Assembly (NCBI GenBank): GCA_023439505.1
Contig: JAEXNR010000023.1
Span: forward strand, 106,331-170,330
Direction of reading: 5' to 3'
DNA: 64,000 bases
From: Bacillota bacterium
Lineage (GTDB): Bacteria > Bacillota > Clostridia > Lachnospirales > Lachnospiraceae
Below are positions 41,950 to 50,159 of the stretch, piece by piece; within the stretch, counting starts at the first letter, position 1, and each line of letters starts with the position of its first letter. The translations under genes and the position numbers were made by a program. The notes beneath the pieces are model-generated. The model ran no database searches. It was not told where the DNA came from and worked only from the letters and a program-made list of their open reading frames with translations.

Positions 41950-42353
41950 TTCTTCACGATATCATAAGGCCAGTCATTGATCCCTCCAAAGTCATAAATA
42001 TTCTTATATCCGAGATTATGCAGTGCCTGTGCGGCACCTGCACTTCGTCTGCCACTGCGACAATATATCAATATTGTCGCAGTTTTATCTTCTAATACCG
42101 TTTCGGCTTTGTCACTGATCTCGTAATCCGGCAACAGGAGGGCACCCTCTATGTGACCGGACTCAAATTCTTCTTTTGTTCTTACATCGAGGATAACAAC
42201 ATCCTCCTGATCCATCATATCTTTCGCCTGCTCTGCATCAATCTTCTCCAGTATAGCATCCTCTGTTTCTTTTGATCCGGAACACCCAACCATGGTGAAC
42301 AATAATAGCACGCAAATCAGGGATAGGCTTAAGTTTATTTTTCGTGTAGTCAT
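41946..42353 (-). CDS. Rhodanese-domain lipoprotein
   Basis: A 135-residue lipoprotein. A signal peptide with lipobox (FTMVGC, Cys at about 24) is followed by a single rhodanese domain (about 35-132) with VVILDVRTKEEFESGHIEGA and the active-site loop YCRSGRRSAGA, where the cysteine would carry persulfide. It would sit on the outer face of the membrane and may take part in sulfur transfer or thiol redox chemistry. GAGGAGG precedes the ATG. It converges with manA and is divergent from the hydrogenase operon. Confidence 0.92.
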   Translation of the reverse strand: MTTRKINLSLSLICVLLLFTMVGCSGSKETEDAILEKIDAEQAKDMMDQEDVVILDVRTKEEFESGHIEGALLLPDYEISDKAETVLEDKTATILIYCRSGRRSAGAAQALHNLGYKNIYDFGGINDWPYDIVKN

Positions 42354-42491
42354 AAAGTACCTCCTCGTATTGTTTGTGATTCTATTAAAACAATTATTGT
42401 TTTTAAAAGTATGAATAAGGTAGGATTCCTATCCTTATTTTACAATAAAAAGGAGGCCGGTACCAGCACAAAATGGAACAAGGGAAAGTAG

Positions 42492-42521
42492 TTGTCATAT
42501 TATCATCTGAAATTCTATATA
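42492..42521 (+). promoter_or_regulatory. Possible promoter of the hydrogenase operon
   Basis: TTGTCA (42492-42497) and TATATA (42516-42521) are spaced by 18 bases, 45 bases before the small-subunit gene. Confidence 0.5.
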
Positions 42522-42566
42522 AATTACTGTAAATAACATAAAGCGAATCAGTAAAATAACGCAGAA

Positions 42567-43457
42567 ATGAGGAGAAGAGTGAATGTCCAGCAGGAGTGTC
42601 CGCTTACAAAGGGGAAGTTCATCACAGCCAGGCGTATCACCCAGGAGGTATTGGGCAAAGTAAAAAATCAAAGTATCGGCAGAATGAATGTGATCTGGCT
42701 GGAGGCAAATGGCTGCTCCGGTAATATCATTTCCTTTATGAATAGTGATAATCCCGGGCTGTATCAGGTTCTGACAGAAATTGTTAACCTTACGTATGAA
42801 AATTCGTTGATGGCTGCAGAAGGAGAACCGGCGTTCCAACAACTGATTGATACCCTGGATACAGACTTCATTCTCGTTGTGGAAGGTGCAGTTTCTCTAC
42901 GGGATAACGGAAGATATAACATAATTGCATACTATAATGGAACGGAGATTACCGCTTATGAGGCCATCATGATGGCAGGGGAAAGAGCCAGATATATGAT
43001 TGCAGTTGGCACCTGCGCCTCCTACGGAGGAATATCGGCGGCAAGTCCCAACCCTTCCGGATGTGTCAGCTTACAACAGGTCTTTCCTGACCGTCAGGTG
43101 ATTAAGGTTCCGGGATGTCCCACTCATCCGGATTGGGTGGTGGGAACACTGGCATATCTTGTCGGGTTTGGAGTTCCGGAACTGGATGAGCAGGGAAGGC
43201 CGTTGCTTTTCTACGGAGTTACAGTTCATGATGGCTGTACCAGAAGAGGATTTTTTGATACAGGATTCTTTGCGACGAAGTTTGGAGAAGACGGATGTTT
43301 CTTTCAGATTGGCTGCAGAGGGCCGGTTACCAGGGCAGATTGTCCGAGACGAAAGTGGAATAGCTATGTGAACTGGCCGGTTGGAGATAATACCAACTGT
43401 ATTGGATGTGCCCAGGAATCCTTCCCCGACGGGATGGAACCATTTATTCGATTTTAG
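42567..43457 (+). CDS. [NiFe] hydrogenase small subunit with CxxN proximal-cluster motif
   Basis: The electron-transfer subunit of a cytoplasmic [NiFe] hydrogenase, with three iron-sulfur clusters expected. A ~40-residue N-terminal extension precedes WLEANGCSGN (Cys50, Asn53), where most small subunits have CxxC; Asn at this place is as in cyanobacterial HupS (group 2a-like). Other ligand blocks are GTCASYGG, VPGCPTHPDW, HDGCTRRGFF, IGCRGPVTRADC and NTNCIGCAQESFPDG. There is no twin-arginine signal, unlike group 1 enzymes. The start is unsure: ATG 42567 has little ribosome binding site, while GTG 42579 follows AGGAG closely. The large-subunit gene follows 40 bases later. Confidence 0.92.
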   Translation: MRRRVNVQQECPLTKGKFITARRITQEVLGKVKNQSIGRMNVIWLEANGCSGNIISFMNSDNPGLYQVLTEIVNLTYENSLMAAEGEPAFQQLIDTLDTDFILVVEGAVSLRDNGRYNIIAYYNGTEITAYEAIMMAGERARYMIAVGTCASYGGISAASPNPSGCVSLQQVFPDRQVIKVPGCPTHPDWVVGTLAYLVGFGVPELDEQGRPLLFYGVTVHDGCTRRGFFDTGFFATKFGEDGCFFQIGCRGPVTRADCPRRKWNSYVNWPVGDNTNCIGCAQESFPDGMEPFIRF

Positions 43458-43497
43458 CAGAAGGTAAGCGAAGGATGCATCGCAGAAAAGAGGTTAT

Positions 43498-44889
43498 ATG
43501 AGCCGAATCATTACCATAGATCCGATTACCAGAATCAGCGGATTTCTGGAGATTAAAGCAGAGGTAGATCATAATATTATTATTAACGCTACGTCCAGCG
43601 GCTTGATGTATCGTGGGTTTGAAACCATGCTGCAGGGCAGATACCCTCCCGATGCAATCTACTTTACGGAAAGAATCTGCGGGATATGCTCTTCTGCCCA
43701 TGCCTTTGCCGCATCCCTGGCAGTGGAAGATGCACTGAATGTCATACCTTCACGAAATGATCACTATATCAGAGAATTGATTCATGGATTTGAGTTTATT
43801 CAAAACCATATCAGACACTTTTATATTCTCAATCTTCCAAGCTACGTCAGAATCAGCAGTGTAAGGGCGGCTGAGGAACCATTCTATACGGATTTCAGAC
43901 TTCCCCCGGAGGTGAACCAAAGACTGGAGGAGCATTATGCCATGAGTATGGAATATTCAATGCTGGCACATCAGGGTCTGGCAGTACTTGGAGGGAAGGC
44001 CCCTCATACCCATGGAATTTTCTTTGGGGGAGCTACGGTGAAGATCAATCCCTATAATTTGGAGAAGGTAAAATCGCTGCTAAGAAAGCTCCTTGGTTTT
44101 GTTACAACCATCATGCAGGAGGATTCCGATATATTGTCAGAGTATTATTCGGATTACTTTGAAAAGGGTATCTCATATCCGAACCTCATGAGCTTTGGTG
44201 TGTTTGATAATGGAGCTCCCGAGATCTCTTATGTGGGCCCGGGGGTAATGGTGGACGGTGTCAGATATGATCTTACGCCGGAGGCGATTAATGAACAGAT
44301 ACGGTATGCATGGTACAGGGAAACGGATACGGGAATCGATGAGGTGGATCTGGAAAAGCCGGAGGCTTATACTTTTATCAAGGCGCCCAGATATAACGGA
44401 CTTGCAATGGAAGTAGGGCCGCTGGCCAGAATGATACTTTCCGGTGAATATACCAGAGGGTATTCTTGTATGGATCGAAATGTTGCAAGAGTGCTGGAGA
44501 CAGAGAAGGTTACCAGGATCATGATCAACCTTACGGAACGGATTCAACTTCTTCCTAACGGACAAAGCGTATTTGCAATGCCTGTAACAGCGGAAGGAAT
44601 TGGATTGATTGACACCACCAGAGGTGCTTTGGGGCATTGGCTGAGAATAGGGAATTCCGTCATACAAAACTATAACATCATTTCGCCTTCCGTATGGAAT
44701 ATCTCTCCAAGAGATATTGCAGGTAATCCCGGACCGATTGAGCAGGCTTTAATTGGTTCCTTCCTTAATGATGTGGATTCTCCTGTAGAGATCGGAAGGA
44801 TCGTCCGTTCCTTTGATCCTTGTGTATCCTGCGCCACTCACTTGATACAACAGGGTAACAAGGATAAAGTAATTGAGGTTCTCGTATGA
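43498..44889 (+). CDS. [NiFe] hydrogenase large subunit
   Basis: The catalytic subunit binding the Ni-Fe(CN)2CO centre. The 463-residue protein has the two conserved motifs: RICGICSSAH (Cys61, Cys64) and C-terminal DPCVSCATH (Cys442, Cys445, His448). The 15 residues after His448 form the propeptide that a dedicated protease removes after nickel insertion; the gene for such a protease overlaps the stop codon. APHTHGIFFGGATV and GPLARMIL are further family blocks. Cofactor genes hypB-F are not in the window and must lie elsewhere. Confidence 0.96.
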   Translation: MSRIITIDPITRISGFLEIKAEVDHNIIINATSSGLMYRGFETMLQGRYPPDAIYFTERICGICSSAHAFAASLAVEDALNVIPSRNDHYIRELIHGFEFIQNHIRHFYILNLPSYVRISSVRAAEEPFYTDFRLPPEVNQRLEEHYAMSMEYSMLAHQGLAVLGGKAPHTHGIFFGGATVKINPYNLEKVKSLLRKLLGFVTTIMQEDSDILSEYYSDYFEKGISYPNLMSFGVFDNGAPEISYVGPGVMVDGVRYDLTPEAINEQIRYAWYRETDTGIDEVDLEKPEAYTFIKAPRYNGLAMEVGPLARMILSGEYTRGYSCMDRNVARVLETEKVTRIMINLTERIQLLPNGQSVFAMPVTAEGIGLIDTTRGALGHWLRIGNSVIQNYNIISPSVWNISPRDIAGNPGPIEQALIGSFLNDVDSPVEIGRIVRSFDPCVSCATHLIQQGNKDKVIEVLV

Positions 44890-45344
44890 GCAGGAAGCTG
44901 TTTGCACTTGGTAATGTATTGATGATGGATGATGGTGTGGGAGTTGCTGTGGTGAAGCAGGCAGAGGATGCATTAACACTGCTTGATATTGAAGTAATTT
45001 ATGGAGAAACAGATGTAGGATACTGTATTTCCAGATTAGAACAAAATGATTTCATTATCCTGGTGGATGCGGCCCGCCTAGGGAAGGAGCCGGGCAGGAT
45101 TACTTCCTTTTTATTGGAGGACTTTGCATACGGAAGCGGTAAAGCTTCGCAGCATAATTTTAACTTACTCGATTTGATCAGAATCTATTATCCTGAGATG
45201 AAAGGAATGGTTTACGCAATTGAGATTTCAGAAATTGGACTGCATTACGGACTCAGTCCGTTGCTGGAGGATAAGAGGGTGAAAATTGCCGAGGAGTTGA
45301 TCAGTCTGGTTAGAAAGGATCTGCTGATGCAATCCGATCATTAG
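44886..45344 (+). CDS. Hydrogenase maturation endopeptidase (HupD/HycI family)
   Basis: A 152-residue nickel-dependent endopeptidase predicted to cut the large-subunit propeptide after His448. The N-terminal ALGNVLMMDDGVGVAVVKQ carries the first metal-binding Asp, and ETDVGYCISRLEQNDFIILVDA gives the second (VDA). A histidine expected around residue 80-90 is supplied by ASQHNF. Its ATG overlaps the large-subunit stop by four bases (ATGA), so the two are translationally coupled. Confidence 0.92.
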   Translation: MSRKLFALGNVLMMDDGVGVAVVKQAEDALTLLDIEVIYGETDVGYCISRLEQNDFIILVDAARLGKEPGRITSFLLEDFAYGSGKASQHNFNLLDLIRIYYPEMKGMVYAIEISEIGLHYGLSPLLEDKRVKIAEELISLVRKDLLMQSDH

Positions 45345-45411
45345 CTGGTTGATACCGTTAGAAAGAAGTCTGGAAATGGTCAAGGATAGATACGGATCAG
45401 GAGAGATCAAA

Positions 45412-45870
45412 ATGAAAATAGATTTGGAATTAAGAAAATCAGTGGAAGATTACATAAGGGAGATTTGTCACTACAGTCAGATGCAGGTGTTTTCCAATTC
45501 CTGTTATCAAAAGAACTTCTTTCAGCTTCAGATTGATGAGCGTATCAATGGATTAATTCATACCATTGCCAACTACATTACCTGTGAGAATTTGAAGTCG
45601 ATGGAACAAGGTGCCGTGGAAGAAAATTTACAGGAATTCACACCGGAGGAATTGGCCCGGTATAACGGAAGAGAAGGGAAACCGTCCTATGTGGCAGTGG
45701 ATGGTATCATTTATGATGTAAGTCAAAGATTTGGCTGGTCAACTGGCTCTCATTTCGGACTTCGCCCGGGACAGGATCAGTCGGATGCATTTCATGGCTG
45801 CCATATGGGAATGACAGAGGTTCTGGATACACTGCCCAGGGTAGGCAGACTGATTACACCTGAAAACTAA
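45412..45870 (+). CDS. Cytochrome b5-like haem-binding protein
   Basis: A 153-residue protein. The N-terminal ~70 residues are helical and unassigned, with a cysteine/histidine-containing segment (ICHYSQMQVF). Residues ~78-150 match the short cytochrome b5-like domain of Clostridia: FTPEELARYNGREGKPSYVA, then VDGIIYDVSQRFGW, GSHFGLRPGQD and FHGCHMGM. The histidines of GSHFG and GCHMG are candidate haem ligands. It has no signal peptide. Because it follows the hydrogenase protease gene (68 bases after its stop) it may be the electron partner of the hydrogenase. ATG 45412 has AGGAGA seven bases upstream. Confidence 0.82.
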   Translation: MKIDLELRKSVEDYIREICHYSQMQVFSNSCYQKNFFQLQIDERINGLIHTIANYITCENLKSMEQGAVEENLQEFTPEELARYNGREGKPSYVAVDGIIYDVSQRFGWSTGSHFGLRPGQDQSDAFHGCHMGMTEVLDTLPRVGRLITPEN

Positions 45871-45964
45871 TCAATTCGCAGGTCTGTGTACCGTGCTGCA
45901 TCCACAGACAGAAATATTCATCACATTATGAGAACCGCTATGCAGCGCAGAACAGGAGGGAATT

Positions 45965-46219
45965 ATGCATGATACATTATTAATTAAAAAGATTTCGGAA
46001 GAAGTAAACGAGCTTTCGAAGATGAATGAACTTATTAAAGTAACAAAACTGGTCGTCACGGTGAATCATAAAAGTCATGTGAATGAAGGGAATTTATATG
46101 ACCATCTGCATCATATGAGCAAAAGAAGATTTGGACCCTGGACGCAAATTCAGGTTGTTAGAGATGATATTCAGGATCAGGTAGCAATTTTACAGAGCCT
46201 GGAAGGGGAAAAGGAATAA
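45965..46219 (+). CDS. Short HypA-like protein lacking the zinc domain
   Basis: An 84-residue protein beginning MHDTLLIKKISEEVNELSKM and continuing IKVTKLVVTVNHKSHV, the pattern of the N-terminal half of the hydrogenase nickel chaperone HypA (which starts MHE and binds nickel through His2). The zinc-ribbon half with two CxxC motifs is missing, and Glu3 is replaced by Asp. Its place at the end of the hydrogenase operon supports a maturation role. Strong ribosome binding site AGGAGGG is present. It could instead be a decayed hypA copy; similarity is modest. Confidence 0.55.
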   Translation: MHDTLLIKKISEEVNELSKMNELIKVTKLVVTVNHKSHVNEGNLYDHLHHMSKRRFGPWTQIQVVRDDIQDQVAILQSLEGEKE

Positions 46220-46235
46220 AAAAGAGGAATGAAAC

Positions 46236-46278
46236 AAGTGCAATAAAAGAGTAGTGAGAAGTGCAATAAAAGAGCAGT
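46236..46278 (+). repeat. Direct repeat with GTGCAATAAAAGAG core
   Basis: Two 20-base copies (46236-46255 and 46259-46278) differ at one base (GAGTAGT versus GAGCAGT). They lie in the trailer of the hydrogenase operon. Confidence 0.75.
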
Positions 46279-46303
46279 TAATTAAAAGTAAAAATTAAAA
46301 GAG

Positions 46304-46342
46304 CGCGTTGTAAAATAACTTTTTAAGTTAGATTGCAACGCG
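46304..46342 (+). terminator. Terminator of the hydrogenase operon
   Basis: A 10-bp stem (CGCGTTGTAA/TTGCAACGCG, one G-U pair) encloses a second small stem (TAACT/AGTTA). TTCATTTGCTTTG follows. The gap from here to 46530 holds no gene that I can see. Confidence 0.75.
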
Positions 46343-46530
46343 TTCATTTGCTTTGTAAGAACAGCCTTCACAGCATTCGTTCGTTCCTATCGTGGCAGGA
46401 ACCCGTACGTATCACAGCATTAATCATGTTGATCCTTTTTTAGTAGTATCAGAATACTCAGATATGGTGTGCCGAACTGAGAATATGACAATGTTTTAAA
46501 AATTATCTGTGTTAATCTGAAATAAGGTAT

Positions 46531-46665
46531 TTATTCCCACCGGAGAAGGAGATTATATGCTATGTGGAAGAGGAAGACGTGAAGCCTCCAATGGTGAAGC
46601 TGGCATCCTTGGGTAATGATGCCGGAATGATTGGTGCAGCGATGCTATGCAAAAAGCTGTTTTAA
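46531..46665 (+). pseudogene. Remnant of a ROK-family sugar kinase/regulator (C-terminal end only)
   Basis: An in-frame stretch with a stop at 46663-46665 encodes KEIICYVEEEDVKPPM followed by VKLASLGNDAGMIGAAML. The LGNDAGxxGAA block is the C-terminal hallmark of ROK-family glucokinases/repressors. Only about 45 residues remain and an in-frame stop at 46513-46515 precedes them; no N-terminal part is present. It is a deletion relic directly upstream of the MCP gene, suggesting that a sugar gene once stood here. Confidence 0.65.
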
Positions 46666-46722
46666 AAATGCCGACTGCGCAGCGTATATTTTTACTAAAA
46701 ATTAAGAAAGAGGTTTAGATGA

Positions 46723-48822
46723 ATGAGTAATAAACTTAAAGTCATTACCGGAATTGTGTTAATACTTCCCATTTCTATTGCTTGCTTCGTTCCTGAAAAA
46801 CTGACACATATAGCTGTACTTGTACTTCTTTTATGGAATATTGGTTTATTTGTAACTTATCTGGTATGCATTAATAAAAGTAATATAATAAGCTCTTATA
46901 TTAAGATATTTGAAGGAATAGAAAAGAAGGAAATTGATAAATGCTATAACGAAATTATGTCTTTAGAAAGGACTGAACCAGGAGTCCATATTGAGTGTCT
47001 CAGAATGCTGCGGGATCTTTTGAAAAATATAAAATCATATACCCGCAATGTTTTACATAAGGTAGAATCCCTGCAAATATCAGTAAGTGACGTTGTTAAT
47101 ACCAATGAGGAACTGTCTCAAGCTGCACAAACCATTGCAGCAGGTGCTGCGGATCAAGCTGGTGATGCCGGAAACTGTCTGTATACAGCTGACACTATCG
47201 CACAAAAGATTGAAGAATTGTCATATTTAACAGAGAAATTGGATAATGAGACCAGGGAGGTAAAAGAAGTAAACGATTTAGGCGGAAGCAGCCTGAACTC
47301 ACTAATAAAAAGTATAGAAATATATAAGGAAATAATATTGAAATTGATAGATAGACTAAACATTCTTTCAGGTGAAGTGAAAAGCATTAGAGGCATAACT
47401 GCTACAATCTCAGATATTGCAAGCCAGACAAATCTTTTATCCTTAAATGCGTCAATTGAAGCGGCAAGAGCTGGCGCCGCAGGAAGCGGTTTTGCGGTTG
47501 TGGCTGATGAAATAAGAAAGTTATCGTTACAAAGCCATAATTCAAGCACAGAAATTGGTTCCGTTATATCAAGAGTAGTATCCGGCATTAATGAAATAAG
47601 TTCTTTGGTTGATGAATCGAGACAGGTATTATTATCTCAGGATAAAAAAGTATCCGAAGCCGAAAAAGCCTTTGGTAATATCAACAGCTTTTTCTTGGGC
47701 TTGCTTCAAACACAGGAGAGTTATATTTCACAATTCAATGAATTATATGAATTAAAAGGAAGCCTCATCGAGTCAATAAGCAGTATAGCGGCTGTTGCGC
47801 AAGAATCTGCGTCCACAACCGAGGAAATGGCTTCGTTGACTATGGTGCAAAGCAATTCAGCTACTACTATCTATGATATGGTGAATATGGTCAAGTCTAA
47901 TTTGGATAACCTGTCAAGTATTCTGGATGATTTCGATGTAACTTGTGAGGAGATAAAAACGAGGAAAATCGGAATCATATATATTGTCGACGATCCTTTC
48001 TTTGATTTTGTTACAGAAGCAGCCGAAGCCGCTGGAAAGAAATATAACTTTATAATTGAAGCGGTCAAACCGAAGACATTCGGTCCCGAAGAGCAGATTC
48101 AAATAATGGAACGGTTTATTAGAGAAGGGGCAGCAGGGATAGCGATATCTCCATCCGGAGACATAGAAATGGCTCCTGTAATAAACAAGGCAATCGATGC
48201 AGGGATTAAGGTTATCTGCTTCAATTCCGATGCACCCAGCAGCAAGCGGATTGGACTCATGGAGACAAATAGCCTGAAAGGCGGAGAAATGATAGCAGAA
48301 GCAGCAGCAAAAGCTCTGGGGAGAAAAGGAAAAATTCTGATTACCAGTATGTGTAATATAGGCAGCGATGAAAAACGGGAAGAGGGTTTTGTGTATGCCC
48401 TTAAAAAATATCCTGATATTCAGGTTGTCAAGATTTCAATACCGGGAAATGCGCTTGATGCGAAAGCTGCCGACACGAAAAAGATTTTTGAAAATGCAAT
48501 AGATAAGAATCCGGATTTCGACCTTTTGTACTGTATCAATCTAAGCTGGAGCGAAGCGGCCAGTGACTATTTCAGAGAATACAATGTTAATAAGAAACTC
48601 ATGACCTTCGATTCCTCCTCAAAGATGGTTGATTCCGTGAAGGACGGCATTACTACGGCTTCCTTTTCCCAGCGTCAGTTTGTATGGGGCGAACGGATTG
48701 TCAAATGGATCAGTGATTCTCTAGACGGAGCTGAAATTCCTCGATACGAAGATACAGGAATGTTTGAAATAAATAAATTCAATTACAAGATATTTGAAAA
48801 AACATTTAACTGTGATCTTTAA
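46723..48822 (+). CDS. Chemoreceptor fused to a C-terminal sugar-type periplasmic-binding domain
   Basis: A 699-residue protein with unusual order. Two membrane helices (about 6-24 and 27-50) are separated by almost no extracellular loop. The MCP signalling region follows (about 90-405), with tip ASQTNLLSLNASIEAARAG. The last ~285 residues (about 412-699) are a type I periplasmic-binding fold of the RbsB group: RKIGIIYIVDDPFFDFVTEA, GAAGIAISPSGD, VICFNSDAPSSKRIG and DLLYCINLSWSEAA. With only these helices the binding domain should lie in the cytoplasm. It may sense a cytosolic sugar. ATG 46723 has AGAGG nine bases before it. Confidence 0.9.
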   Translation: MSNKLKVITGIVLILPISIACFVPEKLTHIAVLVLLLWNIGLFVTYLVCINKSNIISSYIKIFEGIEKKEIDKCYNEIMSLERTEPGVHIECLRMLRDLLKNIKSYTRNVLHKVESLQISVSDVVNTNEELSQAAQTIAAGAADQAGDAGNCLYTADTIAQKIEELSYLTEKLDNETREVKEVNDLGGSSLNSLIKSIEIYKEIILKLIDRLNILSGEVKSIRGITATISDIASQTNLLSLNASIEAARAGAAGSGFAVVADEIRKLSLQSHNSSTEIGSVISRVVSGINEISSLVDESRQVLLSQDKKVSEAEKAFGNINSFFLGLLQTQESYISQFNELYELKGSLIESISSIAAVAQESASTTEEMASLTMVQSNSATTIYDMVNMVKSNLDNLSSILDDFDVTCEEIKTRKIGIIYIVDDPFFDFVTEAAEAAGKKYNFIIEAVKPKTFGPEEQIQIMERFIREGAAGIAISPSGDIEMAPVINKAIDAGIKVICFNSDAPSSKRIGLMETNSLKGGEMIAEAAAKALGRKGKILITSMCNIGSDEKREEGFVYALKKYPDIQVVKISIPGNALDAKAADTKKIFENAIDKNPDFDLLYCINLSWSEAASDYFREYNVNKKLMTFDSSSKMVDSVKDGITTASFSQRQFVWGERIVKWISDSLDGAEIPRYEDTGMFEINKFNYKIFEKTFNCDL

Positions 48823-48844
48823 ATGAAAACGAAAGAGCCCAAAT

Positions 48845-50062
48845 TCATTCACTATTTGAAGGGTTTCTGTATTCACTGGGTGAAAGGCCCTTCAAATTTC
48901 TGAATACTCTAAAAAAAGTTTCAAGAGAATTAAAACCTACTTCATAGGCAATTTCATTTATCGCCTTATCGGTGGTTTTTAGCAGCGCGCAAGTATGAAA
49001 AATCCGAACTTCGTGTAAAAGACTAATAAAATTTTGACCTGTTTGAGCTTTCAGAAGAGAGCACAAATAGTTTTTATTGTAGTATAAATGGCCGGCTATA
49101 TCTTCAAGGGCCAGTTCTTCCTTATAATGCAGGTGTAAATAGTAAATCACTTGAAAATAAATATTTGAAGAAACAGACAGACAGTTTTCCCGCTCGTAAT
49201 CCGAATCATGTATTTTTTGGAACGCTTCCGGAGTGTGGCCTTTTATCTTTTTGAATGCACGAATAAATGCTCTTTTATCTTTAAACCCAACTATAAGTGA
49301 AATTTTTGAAGGCTGCATCCCAAAAAACATCATATAGGTGCAGGCATTTCTAATACGGACTTCCTCCAGCAGATCACTAAAATTTAGACCTGTTTGTTTT
49401 TTTATGAGTAAATTCAAATATGATTTACTATAATGAAATTTTTCTGCCAGAGTCATAAGCGTTAGATCCGTGTTAAATTCATAATGAATATAATAGATTA
49501 CCTCCCATATATTCAGATCGCTATGTGACTTTTTAATTATGGTCTGTGCTGATGTTTGTTCTATCCTTTTACGATCGAATATAACCAAAATTTCAGCAAT
49601 TTTTGCTCTAAACATCATTTTTTTCCAAGGTTTATAATCAGTATACTCAAGAAATAAATTATCTAATATGTCTTTCATATATTCAAAATCTGCACCCTCA
49701 AAGCATACAGATGTCAGGGCATCTGATTTGTTGAATATCAAGTCATCAAGCTCAAAATAGGAACTATTATCCATTAATATTTCAAACCCAAAGCTGCATT
49801 TTATTATTTCAAGTGTATTTGATTCATCCGGCAAGATTTCATGCATATGCCACGGGAATATAATACTAAAAGAACCTCTTTTAAGACTATGCTCGATTCC
49901 ATTAATAATTTCCTTACCGGATCCTGAAAGTACAAATTCCATTTCGACAAAATTATGACGGTGTAGAGTAATGTGTTTACTAATATGATCAGAAAGTATT
50001 TGGTAGGGAAAGTTAATATACATTAGTGGTTGGTTTTTAAGATAGAACGGAGTATTTATCAT
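48845..50062 (-). CDS. AraC-family regulator with two HTH domains (copy 1)
   Basis: A 405-residue regulator. An N-terminal cupin-like sensor (about 15-130; LHRHNFVEMEFVLSGSGKEI and FPWHMHEILPDES) is followed by two AraC-type DNA-binding domains instead of one. The first (about 183-285) has LTLMTLAEKFHYSKSYLNLL and VGFKDKRAFIRAFKKIKGHT; the second (about 298-400) has LALEDIAGHLYYNKNYLCSL and VGFNSLETFFRVFRNLKGLS. It is likely the sugar-responsive activator or repressor of the mannoside genes at 51.5-57 kb. Its paralogue lies 98 bases upstream on the same strand. It converges with the MCP gene, with no clear terminator between. Confidence 0.88.
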   Translation of the reverse strand: MINTPFYLKNQPLMYINFPYQILSDHISKHITLHRHNFVEMEFVLSGSGKEIINGIEHSLKRGSFSIIFPWHMHEILPDESNTLEIIKCSFGFEILMDNSSYFELDDLIFNKSDALTSVCFEGADFEYMKDILDNLFLEYTDYKPWKKMMFRAKIAEILVIFDRKRIEQTSAQTIIKKSHSDLNIWEVIYYIHYEFNTDLTLMTLAEKFHYSKSYLNLLIKKQTGLNFSDLLEEVRIRNACTYMMFFGMQPSKISLIVGFKDKRAFIRAFKKIKGHTPEAFQKIHDSDYERENCLSVSSNIYFQVIYYLHLHYKEELALEDIAGHLYYNKNYLCSLLKAQTGQNFISLLHEVRIFHTCALLKTTDKAINEIAYEVGFNSLETFFRVFRNLKGLSPSEYRNPSNSE

Positions 50063-50159
50063 TAATTATATCTCCCGACTTGGTCAATATTCCAAAACAT
50101 TATTACAAGAATCAATTCTATTATAATATAGAAAACGGAAACTCAAACGCAAAATTATC

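Noticed and set aside
44173..44667. 164-codon open frame on the minus strand inside the hydrogenase large-subunit gene
   Set aside because: It lies wholly antisense to a gene with clear catalytic motifs and has no family features or ribosome binding site.
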